Source: Alteribacter natronophilus
Lineage (GTDB): Bacteria > Bacillota > Bacilli > Bacillales > Salisediminibacteriaceae
Direction: 5' to 3'
DNA length: 64,000 nt
Assembly: GCF_006007885.1 (NCBI RefSeq)
Contig: NZ_VCRO01000001.1
Coordinates: 682,001 to 746,000, forward strand
Of this stretch, positions 44,498 through 53,851 are shown in pieces. Each line of letters starts with the position of its first letter. Within the stretch, counting starts at the first letter, position 1. The notes below the pieces were generated by a model that made no database searches, had not been told where the DNA came from, and worked only from the letters and a program-made list of their open reading frames with translations. The position numbers and the translations under genes were made by a program.

Positions 44498-45310
44498 TTA
44501 TGACCGACTTATGTTTCTGCCGTAATAGATCTCATCCATTTCCATCTGAAGTTTTTCCGTAATCTCTCTCTGTTCTTCTTCGGATAGTTTTTCTTTTGTA
44601 TATCCGAATAGATAATTATTCAGATCGAATTTCTTCAGTTTGCATTTAGTATGAAAGATGTTCTCCTGATAAATGTTCACATCGATCATATCATAGTAGG
44701 TTTTCAATTCATCTGGAATAAAGTTCTGAATCGAATTAATTTCATGGTCTATAAACAGCTTATGTCCGTTTACATCGCGGGTAAAGCCCCTGACTCTGTA
44801 ATCCATGGTCATGATATCTGTGTCAAAAGAGTGAATCATATAGTTGAGTGCCTTAAGTGGGGAAATTTCCCCGCAGGTTGATACATCAATATCCGCCCGG
44901 AATGTGGAAATTCCTTCATCGGGGTGGTATTCAGGATACGTATGAACGGTAATGTGACTTTTATCGAGATGAAAAACAGCTGACTCGGGTAGAGGTCCCG
45001 GTGATTCCTGAAACGCGGTCTTTGGTGCTTCTTCAACAGGTCCTTCTGCTACCAGCAGCGTGACACTTGCCCCCTGCGGTTCGTAATCCTGTTTAGCTAC
45101 ATTCAGGACGTGTGCCCCAATTATATCGGCAACATCCGTCAGTATTTTCGTAAGGCGGTCCGCGTTATACTGCTCGTCAATATATTGTATGTATGCCTTT
45201 CTTTCTTCCTTCGTTTTTGTGTAGCATACATCATACATGTTGAAACTCATGCTTTTCGTCAGATTATTAAAATCATGAAGCTGAATACGCTCCTCAGGTG
45301 TAAGTTTCAA
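44498..45310 (-). CDS. speD: S-adenosylmethionine decarboxylase, E. coli-type
   Basis: Makes the aminopropyl donor for spermidine. The 270-residue protein matches the long enterobacterial class, not the short (about 125-residue) B. subtilis enzyme: [40 protein letters not shown], and [17 protein letters not shown]. It self-cleaves to form a pyruvoyl group at Ser118 in [16 protein letters not shown] place the start at TTG 45310 because AAAGGAG lies 8 bases upstream and the E. coli protein begins at the same place; the open frame to 45466 is unsupported. No speE is adjacent. Confidence 0.92.
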   Translation of the reverse strand: MKLTPEERIQLHDFNNLTKSMSFNMYDVCYTKTKEERKAYIQYIDEQYNADRLTKILTDVADIIGAHVLNVAKQDYEPQGASVTLLVAEGPVEEAPKTAFQESPGPLPESAVFHLDKSHITVHTYPEYHPDEGISTFRADIDVSTCGEISPLKALNYMIHSFDTDIMTMDYRVRGFTRDVNGHKLFIDHEINSIQNFIPDELKTYYDMIDVNIYQENIFHTKCKLKKFDLNNYLFGYTKEKLSEEEQREITEKLQMEMDEIYYGRNISRS

Positions 45311-45505
45311 TGGCCTTTCTCCTTTACGGTTCAGTCTTGAAGGGCATGCAGCATTCAGCCGTGCACCGGGCATGGCAGTCCCTGTTACCAACATCATACC
45401 AATTCTTACTTTACGAATAAACAGCTGTTTGTATGCCGGATTATTAAAACATGTTTTTAAGTACAAAAATTAAGAGTAAGGCTTACGGATAGAAGATTCC
45501 GTACC

Positions 45506-46720
45506 TTACTCAATTAAAGTATCAAATGTAATGGAGACCGTTGTCCCTTCAGGGCCGGTCCTCACATCGATGCTTGCATTATTACGTCCTGCTATGCTGT
45601 AGGCAATGGACATACCCAGTCCTGTATTTTCATCTTTAGTGGAGAAAAACGGGGTGGCTGCTTTTTCTCTTACCTCTTCGCTGATTCCGCTTCCCTGGTC
45701 AATAATTTCCAGAACCGTCCGGCCATTTTGTTCGGTTGCCCTGATTGTCAGGACTTTCGATTCCTCCATCGCTTCCAGGCCATTTTGAGCCAGGTGGAGA
45801 ATCATTTCCACAGTTTCACTCCGATCAGCAAGAATCCTTGGAAGATCTCTGTTAAACCGTGTAACAATCTTCTGATTTTTAAGGGCAGCTGTACTGTTGA
45901 GTTCCGCGAGAATCTCATCTTTTAAATCTTTAATATAAAATGGCTCCGGGGAATTTGTTTTGTCTCTTGCAAGCTTAATAAAACGGGTTATAATCTGATC
46001 TGCCTTTTCTATCTCTTCAATCATCAGATTAACCGAACCCTTATATTCATCCAGATCGTTTTTACCGGACATCAGCTGAAGATAACCCTTCACAGTTGTG
46101 AGCGGATTCCGGATTTCGTGTGCAAATCCTGCAGCCATTTCGCCTACCAGGTGGAGCTGATCGAGCTGTCTTACTTTTTTCTGATAATGTTCCTTCTGCA
46201 CAATTTCACGGTTGAGCCGTTCATTTTTTTCGGTAAGCTCCTGTGTTTTAATTTCAACAAGGTCATGAAGGTAGTTTTTATGCAGTTCCAGTTCCTGTTC
46301 AAGCTTTCGAATATGAGTAATATCCGAAATCGTGACGATGGCTCCAATAATACGTCCCTCGTGATCCTTCACAGGTACTGCAGAATTTAAAATGGCACCT
46401 TTCTGGCCGTCAAAACGAAGGATATCAATTACTTCACCGAAGGAGGACTCACCGGAGGTCAATGCACGGACAACCGCCCAGTCATTGTCTTCTACCCGTT
46501 CCCCTGTATCACGCCACCAGCCGGTATATGATTCATGAACCGAAGCAGATGTATTCGAAGCGGGATCCGCGCCCCAGGCACGATAAACATGTTCATTGAT
46601 AAAACAGAAATTCCCCTCGGCGTCTACGATCAGTACCCCTATAGGGAGTGAATTAATAAGTGTACCAAGGTCCAGATGCTTTTCAAGAATGGAGATATTG
46701 CGGGATTTATATTTTTCCAT
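45506..46720 (-). CDS. PAS-domain sensor histidine kinase (orphan)
   Basis: A soluble 404-residue kinase: PAS domain at about residues 20-130 (LPIGVLIVDAEGNFCFINEH), a coiled-coil linker, HisKA with the phospho-His in GFAHEIRNPLTTVKGYLQLM, and HATPase with HLAQNGLEAMEES (N box), IIDQGSGISEE (G1) and TGLGMSIAYSIAGR (G2). The H-box and phosphorelay-type HPLTTVKGYLQL-like context resemble the sporulation kinases KinA-KinE. No response regulator is nearby, which fits a phosphorelay input. ATG 46720 lies 8 bases after GGAG. Confidence 0.9.
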   Translation of the reverse strand: MEKYKSRNISILEKHLDLGTLINSLPIGVLIVDAEGNFCFINEHVYRAWGADPASNTSASVHESYTGWWRDTGERVEDNDWAVVRALTSGESSFGEVIDILRFDGQKGAILNSAVPVKDHEGRIIGAIVTISDITHIRKLEQELELHKNYLHDLVEIKTQELTEKNERLNREIVQKEHYQKKVRQLDQLHLVGEMAAGFAHEIRNPLTTVKGYLQLMSGKNDLDEYKGSVNLMIEEIEKADQIITRFIKLARDKTNSPEPFYIKDLKDEILAELNSTAALKNQKIVTRFNRDLPRILADRSETVEMILHLAQNGLEAMEESKVLTIRATEQNGRTVLEIIDQGSGISEEVREKAATPFFSTKDENTGLGMSIAYSIAGRNNASIDVRTGPEGTTVSITFDTLIE

Positions 46721-46811
46721 TTTTATCACTCCATAAGCTTGTCTACGTCTATTATACTAAAGACAGGAGTAAATTGGCCCTGTTTTTCGTTATCTCTTTA
46801 TGGAAAACAGG

Positions 46812-46846
46812 TAAAAACAATCCGGCCGGGGTATCCGGCCGGATTG
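46812..46846 (-). terminator. Terminator of the trypsin-like protease gene
   Basis: CAATCCGGCCGG pairs perfectly with CCGGCCGGATTG around a 5-base loop, then TTTTT on the minus strand. Confidence 0.9.
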
Positions 46847-47833
46847 TCAGGCAAACCTGATATTTAACAGGCGCTGTACATGTTCAATCTGGTTAAGAAT
46901 GGTTGCCTGGGGGCTCCCTGCAAACAGGAGACCGACTGCATTGCTGTCGAGGTCCGTTACCACGGATCCGCTGTCCCCTCCCTCGGAAATGGGAGTAGTT
47001 ACAATCTGATCACGGAAGCGACCAGTTCTGTCACCGCCAAAATTTACGTCTATAACAGCTTCCACGGCTGTAATCTCACCGGTAGTGTATCCGGTTGTTC
47101 TGCCGGTTTTTCTCACACGCATGCCTGTTGCCACGTTTTCTGCAGCAACTGCTCCCTTAATGTAGCCACTCCAGTAAACCTCTCTGTCCAGTTCCTGAAG
47201 CGACCCTTCCGCTATCGCCGCATCAACGAAATTATCATGATCATCAGCCGGAACATCCGGAGTAAGATCGATTGGTATAAATTTTGTAAGGACAGCCACC
47301 TGATCATCAGGCAGTCTGCCACCATCGGCAGAACCGGGCTGAATGACAGGGTCTCCCTCGACTGCTTCATTGCTGTTTGCGAGTACATGATTGTTGGAGA
47401 GTATAAAGTACTTTGCCTCCTGTGTACCTTCCCCTGATGTGACAATTGCTCCCGCCGTTCCGGCAGTTATGTCAGGGTGTCCAACACTCCAACCGCCTTT
47501 TACCGGCCGGATTCTTGAAGTCAGGGCATTACCCGGCAGTGTACGCATTTCCCTCTGGAGATCAGGCTGCACCGATACGGACCCAATTTCAATGACATCC
47601 GTAGGCACACCGTCAATGAATTCCGGCACCAGATCGGCTGGCTTCAGCATGGCTGCAGGCTGTTTGCTCGTGACAAACGTAAGTAAAGCCGGTTTGCCGG
47701 TGGGGACACCGTTTACCACTTTTTCACCGATACCTATACCTGTCACATTTTCTTTGTTCAGCAATTGATTTTCATTCTGGCGCGTTTTTACTTTTCTTAC
47801 TCCTTTTACCTGTTCTTTCGTTAATCCACGCAT
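46847..47833 (-). CDS. Trypsin-like serine protease fold protein, probably cytosolic
   Basis: A 328-residue protein with an S1-type core. Likely catalytic residues are His in FILSNNHVLANSN, Asp in NFVDAAIAEGSL and Ser in ISEGGDSGSVVTDLDSNAVG. An N-terminal segment of about 100 residues (VTGIGIGEKVVNGVPTGKPA) precedes it, a layout also seen in NAL1-like proteases. No signal peptide is visible, so it would act inside the cell or be released by lysis. GGAGGG lies 8 bases before the start. Substrate unknown. Confidence 0.8.
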   Translation of the reverse strand: MRGLTKEQVKGVRKVKTRQNENQLLNKENVTGIGIGEKVVNGVPTGKPALLTFVTSKQPAAMLKPADLVPEFIDGVPTDVIEIGSVSVQPDLQREMRTLPGNALTSRIRPVKGGWSVGHPDITAGTAGAIVTSGEGTQEAKYFILSNNHVLANSNEAVEGDPVIQPGSADGGRLPDDQVAVLTKFIPIDLTPDVPADDHDNFVDAAIAEGSLQELDREVYWSGYIKGAVAAENVATGMRVRKTGRTTGYTTGEITAVEAVIDVNFGGDRTGRFRDQIVTTPISEGGDSGSVVTDLDSNAVGLLFAGSPQATILNQIEHVQRLLNIRFA

Positions 47834-47910
47834 AACAAATCAGCCCTCCCTCATTGTCATACTTTCTCATTTCGACAGGGAAGGCTGTAAAACCTCTTGA
47901 ACCGGGTGCT

Positions 47911-48114
47911 TTAAAAGAAATAGTAATATAACACTGTCCAGATCAGGGCCGGTACAAAGGTAATAACATAAAGCAGTGAGAGGAATCTGAACCTTTTTTT
48001 GGCGTTTTTACTGTAGGTTTTGTCCTCGGGGTTCAGCCCTATTTTTATTGTGGCTATAAGTGCAAATACACAGACGGCAGCCACAATGATCAGGACAGGA
48101 ATATAATTTCCCAT
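47911..48114 (-). CDS. 67-residue membrane protein with two helices
   Basis: Two hydrophobic spans (IPVLIIVAAVCVFALIATI and FLSLLYVITFVPALIWTVLY) separated by a basic loop (KTYSKNAKKRFR), indicating an N-out/C-out hairpin with a cytosolic loop. GAGG lies 8 bases before the ATG. Family not recognised. It lies between a protease gene and a rhodanese gene, all on the minus strand. Confidence 0.72.
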   Translation of the reverse strand: MGNYIPVLIIVAAVCVFALIATIKIGLNPEDKTYSKNAKKRFRFLSLLYVITFVPALIWTVLYYYFF

Positions 48115-48191
48115 ATAAGAAACCTCTTTCTATCAAAGAATACGTCCGGTAATAGTTTAATATAAACACTCACTTTTTGCGAGCCGGGGGG

Positions 48192-49025
48192 TCATCCTTT
48201 ATTTACCGGGTTGTCATTATCTGCAATCCATCCGCTCCAGCTTTCGGGAAACAGCTTAGCGCTCTTTCCGGCAGCCGTAAACGCCAGTATATTTGCGCAT
48301 GCTGTTACCCCTGAACCGCAGTAAACGATACTGCCGCTCCTTTCATACTGTTTTAAATCATTCTTCAGCTCAGCTGCTGATTTCCAGCGGCCCTCACTGT
48401 CCAGGCGGTTTTCCCAGTTGTCATTAACAGCCCCCGGGATGTGCCCTGCTACTGGATCGATCGGCTCGTACTCACCTTTGAAGCGTTCCGGGGATCTTGC
48501 ATCGATCAGCTGCTGTGCTCCTGAAACACCTGCTCTTTTCACCTCTTCTGCAGAGGCGGTCATGTGAGGATTTATATTTACTTTGTAATGAGCTTTTTCA
48601 TGGATCTCGGGTACTTTTGTATCCACAGGATACCCTTTATCCAGCCATTTTGAGAAGGACTCGTCAAGGACACGGGCATTACTGTTTCCTGTATAGGTCA
48701 GAAGCCACCAGAGTCTTGCCGCCATTGAACCGCCCTGATCATCATAGGCAACTACGGTGGTATCATTGCCAATACCGCTTCGGGCCATCTTCTCTGCAAA
48801 AACCGCCGGATCCGGGAGCGGGTGTCTGCCTTTTCCCGGATCGTCCGCAGGTCCCGACAAATCATCATTCAGATGAAAATACACGGCTCCGGGAATATGT
48901 CCGTTTTCGTACTCCACTTTCCCTGCCGATGGATTTCCAAGATTGAAGCGGCAGTCAGCTATGACTATGTCCCGACTGTGAAGGGTGCTGTACAGCCATT
49001 CCTTTGAAACGAGGATATTGCGCAA
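48192..49025 (-). CDS. Two-domain sulfurtransferase (rhodanese / 3-mercaptopyruvate type)
   Basis: A 277-residue tandem rhodanese. The N-terminal inactive domain holds IVIADCRFNLGNPSAGK and NGHIPGAVYFHLNDDLSG; the C-terminal domain has QLIDARSPERFKGEYEP, GHIPGAVNDNWEN and the active loop IVYCGSGVTACANILAF, whose CGSGVTA loop is typical of mercaptopyruvate/thiosulfate sulfurtransferases. I place the start at TTG 49025, 8 bases after AAGGTGG. The physiological sulfur acceptor is unknown. Confidence 0.9.
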   Translation of the reverse strand: MRNILVSKEWLYSTLHSRDIVIADCRFNLGNPSAGKVEYENGHIPGAVYFHLNDDLSGPADDPGKGRHPLPDPAVFAEKMARSGIGNDTTVVAYDDQGGSMAARLWWLLTYTGNSNARVLDESFSKWLDKGYPVDTKVPEIHEKAHYKVNINPHMTASAEEVKRAGVSGAQQLIDARSPERFKGEYEPIDPVAGHIPGAVNDNWENRLDSEGRWKSAAELKNDLKQYERSGSIVYCGSGVTACANILAFTAAGKSAKLFPESWSGWIADNDNPVNKG

Positions 49026-49106
49026 TGATAAAACCACCTTTACATAATTTTCAGACTATTGTGTTAAAATAGGTACTGCCATAAAATAATTTAGGAGGTA
49101 TTTTTT

Positions 49107-49880
49107 ATGAAACTGACACGTCTGGGTCATTCCTGTTTTGTCTTTGAGCTGGCAGACGGCCACAGAATTATGGCAGATCCTTTTCTTGGTGAAAACCCTG
49201 CCTGTCCGAAGTCATTTCTGGAGGACGACTACTTAAAAACGATCGACACGGTCCTTCTTACACACGGCCACTTTGATCATGCATCCGGGCTTTCCGATTT
49301 GCAAAGGATCAATCCCAATGTCCTGGTTGTGGCACAGTATGAGTTTGCACTTACACTGATGGAAAAAGGGTTCAGCGTTTTCCCACTGAATTTTGGAGGT
49401 TCGTACTCGATAGACGGTTTCAGGGTCACCATGGTTCAGGCCGCTCATACGTCAACTTTTGGTGAAACGGAAGGCTCTCCTCTGTTTGCAGGACTGCCCT
49501 GCGGTTTTATTCTGGAAGCGGAATCAGAAGAGACTGTGTATCTGTCAGGGGATACCACAGTCATGGCTGATATGAAAATCATTCAGGACATATACAATCC
49601 GAAAACAGCAATTCTTTCAAGTTCAGGTCAGTTTGTTATGGGACCCCGCGAGGCTGCTTATGCAGTGAAAAACCTCCTGAATGTAAAGACTGTTATTCCG
49701 TGCCACACCTTCCCAAAGCCGGAGGAGGCAGCAGATCCCGCCAGAATGAAAGCACTGATTTCAGCCTTTCCGGTAGTTGAAAATATGACCGGCAGGGATG
49801 AGGAACTCAAATATCTCCTGAAAGATGAATCCACGGTGGATGTAAAAATACTCGATTACGGGGAAACATCCGAAATTTAG
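49107..49880 (+). CDS. UPF0173 metallo-beta-lactamase-fold hydrolase
   Basis: A 257-residue MBL-fold protein starting MKLTRLGHSCFVFEL and carrying the metal motif LLTHGHFDHASG, then VQAAHTSTFGE, YLSGDTTVMADM and VIPCHTFPKPEE. This is the layout of the UPF0173 group (B. subtilis YtkL). Family members are presumed hydrolases without a known substrate. AGGAGG lies 8 bases before ATG 49107. A TAAAAT at about 49062 may be its -10. Confidence 0.88.
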   Translation: MKLTRLGHSCFVFELADGHRIMADPFLGENPACPKSFLEDDYLKTIDTVLLTHGHFDHASGLSDLQRINPNVLVVAQYEFALTLMEKGFSVFPLNFGGSYSIDGFRVTMVQAAHTSTFGETEGSPLFAGLPCGFILEAESEETVYLSGDTTVMADMKIIQDIYNPKTAILSSSGQFVMGPREAAYAVKNLLNVKTVIPCHTFPKPEEAADPARMKALISAFPVVENMTGRDEELKYLLKDESTVDVKILDYGETSEI

Positions 49881-49940
49881 AAGGACTGACTGTAAAGTCA
49901 AACCTGCAGAGGTTCCAGTACAACCGAACTACGTGACAGG

Positions 49941-51422
49941 CTATAATCCGTATAATTTTCCGGAATTGTCACAATAAACACTTTTCATAATCGTCCGTTC
50001 ACAGCCGGTTCCCCCGGACGTATGTCCGCTTACATCAACGGCCAGGTTATATATGCCTTCTCCGTAGGCCGGGAGTACAGCAGTCGGACCTGCTTCTGAA
50101 GTCGCCGGTGACAGGACCTCTCTTTTGTCACCGGCCTTTATTCCATCTACACAGGGAGTATAAGTGCACCGCATCGTTGAGGAGGAGACGGTTTGAAGCG
50201 GGTCCATGCACTTAATTTTCAAACGGTGTTTGTCCGACTGCTGGAGATGGAGTGCCGGGTTCCCTGGACTGTTAATGGAAATGACGAGCAGGTAGGCTCC
50301 TGATGTAGAATTTCTGCAGCCGATCCCCCATTTCCCTGCTTCAGGCTCCTTTACACGAAACGTATGATGCCATGCACCTCTGAAAAACTCCTCATCTGCT
50401 TCTGTAACAGTATGGGGCGTAAAATGTTTGCCATCAGGGTCCATAAGTATGATCTCCTCTGACTGTTCCGTACTCAGCCAGTCTGCAGTAAAGTCCGGGA
50501 TTTCATCTTCGACAATAAAATACTCCATTTCCTCTCTATTGCCTATACCTCCCCTCACAATACGGTTCCCGTCTGTTGAAAACGCAGGGGCTGCATCCGT
50601 CTGATGAACGTGAACTTTCCCGTTAATGTGATCCGATATGAGCGGAAACAGATGCCGGCCAAGCGCCAGCTCCCCGTGATTCCAGCTCCCGACCTTTATC
50701 ATTTCCCCATATGGAAGTGATGCACTTTCCACCGAGACCACCCCATCGCTGTCACCCGGAATAATAAGACCTCCCAGAAAATATCTGCTGAATAAAGGAC
50801 CGGAATGATTACCTGCAATGGTCTGATAGGAAGTGGACTCAATTTCTTTCCTTGAATCTGTAATTGACCGGAAATAAGCCATAAACCCGGTCTGTACACT
50901 TCTGGTCCCTTCATTTTTCATGCCTGTCACCGCTGCCAGCCAGGAAGCTTTAGCACTGAAGGCCAGATCGGCGAGTTGACTCCCGTGATGCGGTGAACCG
51001 ATTGCGTACAGATTCTGCACAAGCTCGGAACGTCCGTAATGAATCAAAGCGGTCTGTGCGTCCACTGCCCCCTTACTGAAGCCGATTACTGCGATATTTC
51101 TGTCCGGGAAACGTTTATGAATCTGTCCTAGCTGCCAGGCAAGCATAGCCCCATTATCCCAATAGCTGCGGGGGTTTCCCCCGGTATCATACAGTTCTAC
51201 AAAGGCTGTCTGGTAGCCCTCGTTAACAGCTTTTTCATACCACGTATTTTCTTTATAGAACATAGAGGAATTATTGGTTAAGCCGGGTACAAATACAAGT
51301 AGCGGGCTGTTTTTCACATGATTTTCAGGTGCCCTTCCAAAAAGAATCGATCCCGGCTCACCGGGCTTCCCAAGAATGTTATCAAATGTGGAGAGCAGCT
51401 TATCCTCAATCAATTCCCACAC
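49941..51422 (-). CDS. Lipase-like alpha/beta hydrolase
   Basis: A 493-residue protein whose first 270 residues form an alpha/beta hydrolase: oxyanion region PLLVFVPGLTNNSSMFY, nucleophile elbow IAVIGFSKGAVDAQT, AIGSPHHGSQLADLA as in triacylglycerol lipases, Asp in GDSDGVVSVES and His in VGSWNHGELALGRH. The C-terminal 200 residues look beta-rich and are unrecognised. No signal peptide is visible from this GTG start, odd for a lipase; the weak ribosome binding site leaves the start uncertain. Its neighbour upstream is a hydratase gene on the same strand. Confidence 0.8.
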   Translation of the reverse strand: MWELIEDKLLSTFDNILGKPGEPGSILFGRAPENHVKNSPLLVFVPGLTNNSSMFYKENTWYEKAVNEGYQTAFVELYDTGGNPRSYWDNGAMLAWQLGQIHKRFPDRNIAVIGFSKGAVDAQTALIHYGRSELVQNLYAIGSPHHGSQLADLAFSAKASWLAAVTGMKNEGTRSVQTGFMAYFRSITDSRKEIESTSYQTIAGNHSGPLFSRYFLGGLIIPGDSDGVVSVESASLPYGEMIKVGSWNHGELALGRHLFPLISDHINGKVHVHQTDAAPAFSTDGNRIVRGGIGNREEMEYFIVEDEIPDFTADWLSTEQSEEIILMDPDGKHFTPHTVTEADEEFFRGAWHHTFRVKEPEAGKWGIGCRNSTSGAYLLVISINSPGNPALHLQQSDKHRLKIKCMDPLQTVSSSTMRCTYTPCVDGIKAGDKREVLSPATSEAGPTAVLPAYGEGIYNLAVDVSGHTSGGTGCERTIMKSVYCDNSGKLYGL

Positions 51423-51479
51423 CCCATCCCTTTTGCTTTAATTGTACTCCTGCCTGGGTGTCCAGAAAAGAAAAATCCA

Positions 51480-52250
51480 TTAAGGAACGGCATTTACACC
51501 AACAGATCCACCGGAAGAAAAGTGAGCTGTGTATTTTCCTTCTGTAAGCCTCACGGGAGGGATAAAAGTGCCTGAGGAAACGATCATCCCTTTTTTCACT
51601 TTGCAGCCATGACTGCAAAGCTTTCCGGCAAGCCACTGAACAGACAGAACAGGATCTCCCATTACTGATGAGGAATGACCTGATGCGACCGGGATGCCGT
51701 TACGTTCGAGATTCATTGATATATCTGCCAGGTCAAGTGTATTTGCAGGAACAGCCTTTGTTCCAGTTACAACCCGTCCAGTAAAAGCATTGTCGCAGAT
51801 AAGGTCCATGAGTTTAAAACGGGGGAACCAGTTCTGAAAACGGGAGTCGGGAATTTCAAGGCCAGGCGAAACGAGAGACTTACTGATAATTTCTTCAGCA
51901 GATGGACTGTCTGATAAGTCTTCCGTAAATGTAAAGATCAGTTCAGGTTCCAGTAATGGTTCATTCAGGTCACTAAGGGACACGCTGGCATTGTTTTTTA
52001 TCAAACTCCTGTTGAAAAGAGTGCCGTATGCCGGTTCATCTGTGTCGGCAAGAGCCTGGGTTTCCGGGCTTGTCATACTGATTTTAAATCCTGACGGCAC
52101 GTGACCAGTCCGGCTTTTTCTGCTGACAAGCTTCTGCTGGAACTCATACGCATCCGTTTCCTTCAAATCCGTTTCAGTGCTCAGAAATTCGGCCGGATTT
52201 CCTCTCTGTTCTGCTTGAATAAGCTGGTCAATTTTTTTAAATGTCTGCAA
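51480..52250 (-). CDS. 2-keto-4-pentenoate hydratase family protein
   Basis: A 256-residue FAH-superfamily protein of the MhpD/DmpE type that hydrates 2-oxopent-4-enoate or decarboxylates a related 2-oxo acid in aromatic meta-cleavage. Metal ligands lie in LLEPELIFTFTEDL and VSPGLEIPDSRF, with GVPSGFKISMTS-type substrate loop at about 50-60 and GHSSSVMGDPVLSVQWLA near 195. It starts with TTG at 52250, 9 bases after GGAG. No other aromatic-degradation genes are near, so its pathway is unclear. Confidence 0.85.
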   Translation of the reverse strand: MQTFKKIDQLIQAEQRGNPAEFLSTETDLKETDAYEFQQKLVSRKSRTGHVPSGFKISMTSPETQALADTDEPAYGTLFNRSLIKNNASVSLSDLNEPLLEPELIFTFTEDLSDSPSAEEIISKSLVSPGLEIPDSRFQNWFPRFKLMDLICDNAFTGRVVTGTKAVPANTLDLADISMNLERNGIPVASGHSSSVMGDPVLSVQWLAGKLCSHGCKVKKGMIVSSGTFIPPVRLTEGKYTAHFSSGGSVGVNAVP

Positions 52251-52388
52251 TGGTATTAACTCCTCTCAACCGGAATGTGTAATGTATCACAAAAGGTTTT
52301 AGGTGATATTTTAAATGATTAAAGGGTAAAATGCCAACTTTTCCGAAAATTCAGGAATGAAGACCTACGGATACAATATCCGGGGTAA

Positions 52389-52425
52389 GAAAACACACAC
52401 ACCTTCAGGAAGGTGTGTGTTTTCG
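52389..52425 (-). terminator. Terminator of the DUF2187 gene
   Basis: A long GAAAACACACACCTTC-type stem with AAGGTGTGTGTGTTTTC, small bulge, 4-base loop; usable in both directions. Confidence 0.8.
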
Positions 52426-52433
52426 GGAGTCTG

Positions 52434-52634
52434 TTATTTAAATTCAGTATGATGAAGTACCGTTCGTGCCAAGCTCCCATCCTCGAGTTTTTTATCAAGC
52501 TCAACAGCAATGGAATTCGTGTAAACGGCAATCACTTCAGCCTTCGAGCCTTTAAATTCACCTTTTGTCACATTTACCTGATCCCCGGCTTCAACCTGAA
52601 TGGGATTGTCCTGTTTTTTTTCTTCTTCTGCCAT
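52434..52634 (-). CDS. DUF2187 (KOW-like) small protein
   Basis: A 66-residue protein with an acidic N-terminus and a KOW-type barrel: VEAGDQVNVTKGEFKGSKAE, then VIAVYTNSIAVELDKK and a C-terminal RTVLHHTEFK. This matches DUF2187 proteins of Bacillus (YkvS type), presumed RNA- or protein-binding. ATG 52634 is preferred because AAGGAGG lies about 9 bases upstream; the ATG two codons earlier is only 3 bases away. Confidence 0.82.
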   Translation of the reverse strand: MAEEEKKQDNPIQVEAGDQVNVTKGEFKGSKAEVIAVYTNSIAVELDKKLEDGSLARTVLHHTEFK

Positions 52635-52777
52635 GGTCATGAACCTCCTTCGGCAAGGTATAAACTGCTGTGTATACCATACCCTGTTTCTTTTGGCGTT
52701 ACCCCTCACATACTATAACAAAAACATGCACCAGTGTGTTGATGCATGTTTTTGTCTGAATAATTAATTTAGTCGTT

Positions 52778-53707
52778 CTACTGACTGATAAACATCTGCG
52801 TCCAGTGATTGCCGCTGCTTTCGTAACCTACACCAATCTGATTGTAGTTTCCTGATAAGATATTCTCACGGTGGCTTGGGCTCTCCATCCACTGCTGTAC
52901 TACCTGTTCAGGTGTCTGCTGTCCCTGGGCAATGTTTTCTCCTGCTGCGTTATAATTGATCCCGTAATCCCGCATCATGTCGAATGGGGAGCCGTAAGTT
53001 GGGCTTGTGTGAGAGAAATAGTTATTTTCAGCCATGTCCTGGGATTTCCGGCGGGCAACCTGGCAGAGTTCAATATTTGTATCCAGTTCACCGAGGCCGT
53101 TGTTCGCACGTTCCTGATTCGTAAGTTCAATGACCTGTCGTTCAAAATCTTTCAGCTGACCGTCGCCTGCAGGCTCATCCTGAGGTTCTTCATCCATCTG
53201 TGTTTCTTCCTGCTGCGGCTGGTCCTGTTCCGGAGCCGGCTGAGTATCCGGCTGCGGCGGCTGCCCGCCTGGAGAAGGTTCTTCCTGCTCAGGCTCTGAT
53301 ACAGGAGGATTCTGAGGCTCCTGCGGGCCTTCAAGTTCAGGCTGCTGTCCAGGCTGAAGCTCAGGCAGATTGATATCAAATTCTTCCTGAACAATGCTGT
53401 ACAGTTCTTCCGGGTGAACCTGGTCCATATCCAGATCGGAGAGGAATTTTGCTTCCTGAATCTGAATGGCTTTTGTGTGTGGGAAATCCTTACTGTTTAC
53501 TTCCGTTTTTTCCGCCGATATTTCAAACATCTGATTTGGATTCTGCTCAAATGGATTGCGCTGGTCCTGATCAAAACCGGAAAGCGGACCCTCTCTGTAC
53601 ATTCCCTGTCCTTCGAAATCATCTTCCTGATCCATATTCCCGCCGCATGCAGCAATGACGATCATCAGCATCGCTGCAATGACGGGCAGTAAAATAATTT
53701 TTTTCAC
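52778..53707 (-). CDS. CAP-domain lipoprotein (YkwD-like)
   Basis: A 309-residue lipoprotein: signal peptide with lipobox IAAC (Cys about residue 21), an N-terminal region of about 100 residues, a Pro/Glu/Gln-rich linker (about 115-180), and a C-terminal CAP (SCP/PR-1) domain. CAP residues are seen in LTNQERANNGLGELDTN, NYFSHTSPTYG, YNAAGENIAQGQ and WMESPSHRENILSGNYNQIG. CAP domains in bacilli are linked to spore or envelope functions; enzymatic activity is not established. GTG start 53707 follows AAGGAGG by 8 bases. Confidence 0.9.
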   Translation of the reverse strand: MKKIILLPVIAAMLMIVIAACGGNMDQEDDFEGQGMYREGPLSGFDQDQRNPFEQNPNQMFEISAEKTEVNSKDFPHTKAIQIQEAKFLSDLDMDQVHPEELYSIVQEEFDINLPELQPGQQPELEGPQEPQNPPVSEPEQEEPSPGGQPPQPDTQPAPEQDQPQQEETQMDEEPQDEPAGDGQLKDFERQVIELTNQERANNGLGELDTNIELCQVARRKSQDMAENNYFSHTSPTYGSPFDMMRDYGINYNAAGENIAQGQQTPEQVVQQWMESPSHRENILSGNYNQIGVGYESSGNHWTQMFISQ

Positions 53708-53789
53708 TTCTATGTCCTCCTTAGCATTGTATAATCGCCTATAGTCTCCGTAACCACGCTAAGGATTATAGATGGAAATAAATGATAAG

Positions 53790-53816
53790 GAAAAAGACCA
53801 CCCGCAGAGGGTGGCC
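53790..53816 (-). terminator. Terminator of the LVIVD-repeat gene
   Basis: GGCCACCC pairs with GGGTGGTC on the minus strand, then TTTTT. Confidence 0.82.
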
Positions 53817-53851
53817 TCGTTCTGATTCTGTTAAATTAAAACGCTTATTTA

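Noticed and set aside
45311-45466. N-terminal extension or leader regulation of speD
   Set aside because: The open frame continues upstream, but homology and AAAGGAG fix the start at 45310. I found no convincing riboswitch or attenuator in the leader.
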